NCBI GenBank assembly: GCA_945983195.1
Contig: CAMFSS010000128.1
Span: 1-6,296 of the forward strand
Length of the DNA stretch: 6,296 bases
Source of the DNA: an uncultured Prevotellaceae bacterium
Lineage (GTDB): Bacteria; Bacteroidota; Bacteroidia; Bacteroidales; Muribaculaceae
Direction: 5' to 3'
The notes beneath the pieces were generated by a model. That model did not search any database. It saw only the letters and a program-made list of their open reading frames with translations, and was not told the DNA's origin. The stretch's first letter is position 1, and each line of letters starts with the position of its first letter. The translations under genes and the position numbers were made by a program. Positions 4,751 to 6,296 of this stretch are shown in pieces.

Positions 4751-6296
4751 TTATTCATACACAAGTTCCAAGTCATCGAGCCACATGGTGCTGCCGTCGC
4801 CACCCACGAAGTAGTCGCCAAGGTAGCTTGCCGATGCTACTATCGCAATATTGGCAGGCATTGCATCGCTGCGATACTCAATTGGAATAGTGAACTCAAC
4901 CATTTCCTCTCGGGCTGTGTTCTCAGTGAACATAAGTTCGCCATAACCGATAATGTTCTTGGCATTCTTGTCAAAGAGCTGTGCCTGGTTCTTGGTCTTG
5001 ATGATGAATGGGAAGTACTGTCCATTGTAGGCACTGGTCGATTCGTCGCTGAGTGCAACGTAAATCATACCGTGGTCCATATCGCCCTTCTTTGCACCGT
5101 AGGGGTTCTTGTCGCCCCAGTTGCTACCCTTTTCCATTGTCACGGGGCGATACTTCACCCAGCCATGCAGAGCCTTCGGGCGAGCTGCAAACGAGCGGCC
5201 GAGTCCGAGCACACCATCAGTTCCCTCGGTTGCGAGATAGTCACCGATAAACACGTTTCCTGCGGCAAACTTCACTACTATGTAGCGCGAAGCCATCTTA
5301 ATCGACGAGGTTCCCGAGTGCTTGATGCTGGTGTCCTGAGTGGTAATGTTGTAGTCGGCACCAAGTGTGGTCGAGCCCCAGTTACCTGTATCCCAGAAGA
5401 AATTACCGGTCGATGCCGATGGCATCCACACATCGCCATTCTTCACCCAATCCTCGAAGCCGCAGTTAGGAAGTTGCAGAGTAGGCTGAGTTGTGAACGA
5501 TTTGGTAATGTTCGATACCGAATATGATCCATCGGCTGCGGTGCACGCTGCACGCCACTCATATTTTGCTCCGGCAGTAAGGTTGGTAAGTTTGGCTGAA
5601 TAAGTCAATCCATCTTCCGAAACCACACCGTCAATCCACTGCCAGCCGGCAGTAGCACGCGATGCAGGCACATTCGATGTCACCTCGCGATATTCAAATC
5701 CGAAGTTGCTTGCCGATACATCGGCTATGCTTGCCGTGAGCACTGCACTGGTGTGGTAAGCCTCCTCTGCTTCACCGCTCACAACCTTATCCTCCGAAAT
5801 CTCTATGTCGAGCACAGCCGCGCGGCTCTTCTTGTTGGCATCGGTTGCTGTGATGGTGATGTTGTACGAACCATTCACAAACTTGTTGAGGAATGCCTTG
5901 CTGAGCACAATCTTCTGAATGTCCTCACCGGTGGTTTCATTGTATCCGCAGCCTTTTCCCTCAGAGTCGGTGCTCTCAGGCATATACACTCCGGCAGCCT
6001 TAAGCTGTGCAAGCGCACTTGCATTTGCCTTGTAGAAGTCGAAATTGCTTGAGCCTGTCACTCCGGTAGCAGCATCCCAACCGGTGGCATTGTCGCAATT
6101 GAGGACAATGCTCTCAATTTTTGCCGATGCAGTGACATAGATAGAAATCTTAGTCTCAAACTTCTGCTCAGCTGAGTAAATAGGCTGCGTAATGTCGAAT
6201 CCGCTACCCTGAATCTTAGGTGCCGATGTCATTGTTATCGACTCCTGCACCGGAATTTCAGTCTCATCTACATCGACTGAAAGCGTAGCACCGCCG
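4751..6296 (-). CDS. PCMD-domain secreted protein with DUF4493-like head, N-terminus outside window
   Basis: The frame is open to the window edge, so the protein is 5'-partial: 514 residues are visible, starting GGATLSVDVDETEIPV. The first in-frame GTG at 6250 lies mid-domain and is unlikely to be the real start. Counting from the edge, residues about 1-165 resemble DUF4493 of Bacteroidales lipoproteins (LSVDVD, 'FETKISIYVTASAKIESIVLN', 'GSYNITITATDANKKSR'); residues about 180-272 are Fn3-like ('NFGFEYREV', 'LTAGAKYEWRAAC'); residues about 274-512 are a PCMD domain ('LPNCGFEDWVKNGDVWMP', 'FWDTGNWGSTTLG', 'FAAGNVFIGDY', 'QLFDKNAKNIIGYGEL', 'YLGDYFVGGDGS', then LDDLELVY). The Fn3-PCMD half aligns with the lipoprotein at 859-2451. 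A signal or lipobox is expected upstream but not visible. Predicted surface-exposed; ligand unknown. PCMD call strong, DUF4493 call moderate. Confidence 0.85.
   Translation of the reverse strand, partial: GGATLSVDVDETEIPVQESITMTSAPKIQGSGFDITQPIYSAEQKFETKISIYVTASAKIESIVLNCDNATGWDAATGVTGSSNFDFYKANASALAQLKAAGVYMPESTDSEGKGCGYNETTGEDIQKIVLSKAFLNKFVNGSYNITITATDANKKSRAAVLDIEISEDKVVSGEAEEAYHTSAVLTASIADVSASNFGFEYREVTSNVPASRATAGWQWIDGVVSEDGLTYSAKLTNLTAGAKYEWRAACTAADGSYSVSNITKSFTTQPTLQLPNCGFEDWVKNGDVWMPSASTGNFFWDTGNWGSTTLGADYNITTQDTSIKHSGTSSIKMASRYIVVKFAAGNVFIGDYLATEGTDGVLGLGRSFAARPKALHGWVKYRPVTMEKGSNWGDKNPYGAKKGDMDHGMIYVALSDESTSAYNGQYFPFIIKTKNQAQLFDKNAKNIIGYGELMFTENTAREEMVEFTIPIEYRSDAMPANIAIVASASYLGDYFVGGDGSTMWLDDLELVYE

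Noticed and set aside
4670..5527. A 285-codon plus-strand frame opposite the upstream PCMD gene.
   Set aside because: No family resemblance, Cys/His/Val-rich shadow composition, and the minus strand encodes a well-matched PCMD and Fn3 protein.

Overview
The window looks like a chromosomal segment of a Bacteroidales bacterium, possibly Muribaculaceae- or Prevotella-like. This rests on four things: a Bacteroidetes-type arginine decarboxylase, PCMD-domain surface proteins, loose lipoprotein signals, and two promoters matching the Bacteroides consensus (TTTG, 19-21 bases, TAnnTTTG) instead of the E. coli type. All five genes lie on the minus strand, so transcription runs from the high coordinates to the low ones. 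No RNA genes, insertion sequences or CRISPR arrays were seen.

Layout in the direction of transcription. 6296-4751 is the C-terminal 514 residues of a large secreted protein with a DUF4493-like head, an Fn3-like domain and a C-terminal PCMD (putative carbohydrate metabolism) domain; its start lies outside the window. 4750-4480 is a 271-base intergenic region with a hairpin just after that gene, an array of 32-bp repeats built from 8-base blocks, and a good Bacteroidetes promoter. 4479-3649 and 3636-2515 are two tandem paralogous outer-membrane beta-barrel-type proteins, 12 bases apart; the second carries an added Ala/Glu/Arg-rich helical segment. 2451-859 is a second PCMD protein, a predicted lipoprotein with two Ig-like domains and an Fn3-like domain before the PCMD domain. 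858-721 holds the promoter of the next gene, with an 11-bp inverted repeat over its -33 element. 720-4 is the N-terminal part of speA, which meets an in-frame TGA at codon 239 next to the window edge.

The four non-speA genes form a cell-envelope locus: barrel, barrel and PCMD lipoprotein are probably one transcript from the promoter at 4495-4525, with a related PCMD protein directly upstream. It is not a classical Sus locus, because no SusC/SusD pair is visible. A surface adhesin or glycan-handling assembly is a reasonable but unproven reading. speA appears to be transcribed separately. The most unusual signals are the helically phased 8-base-block repeat array abutting the barrel promoter and the apparent interruption of speA.
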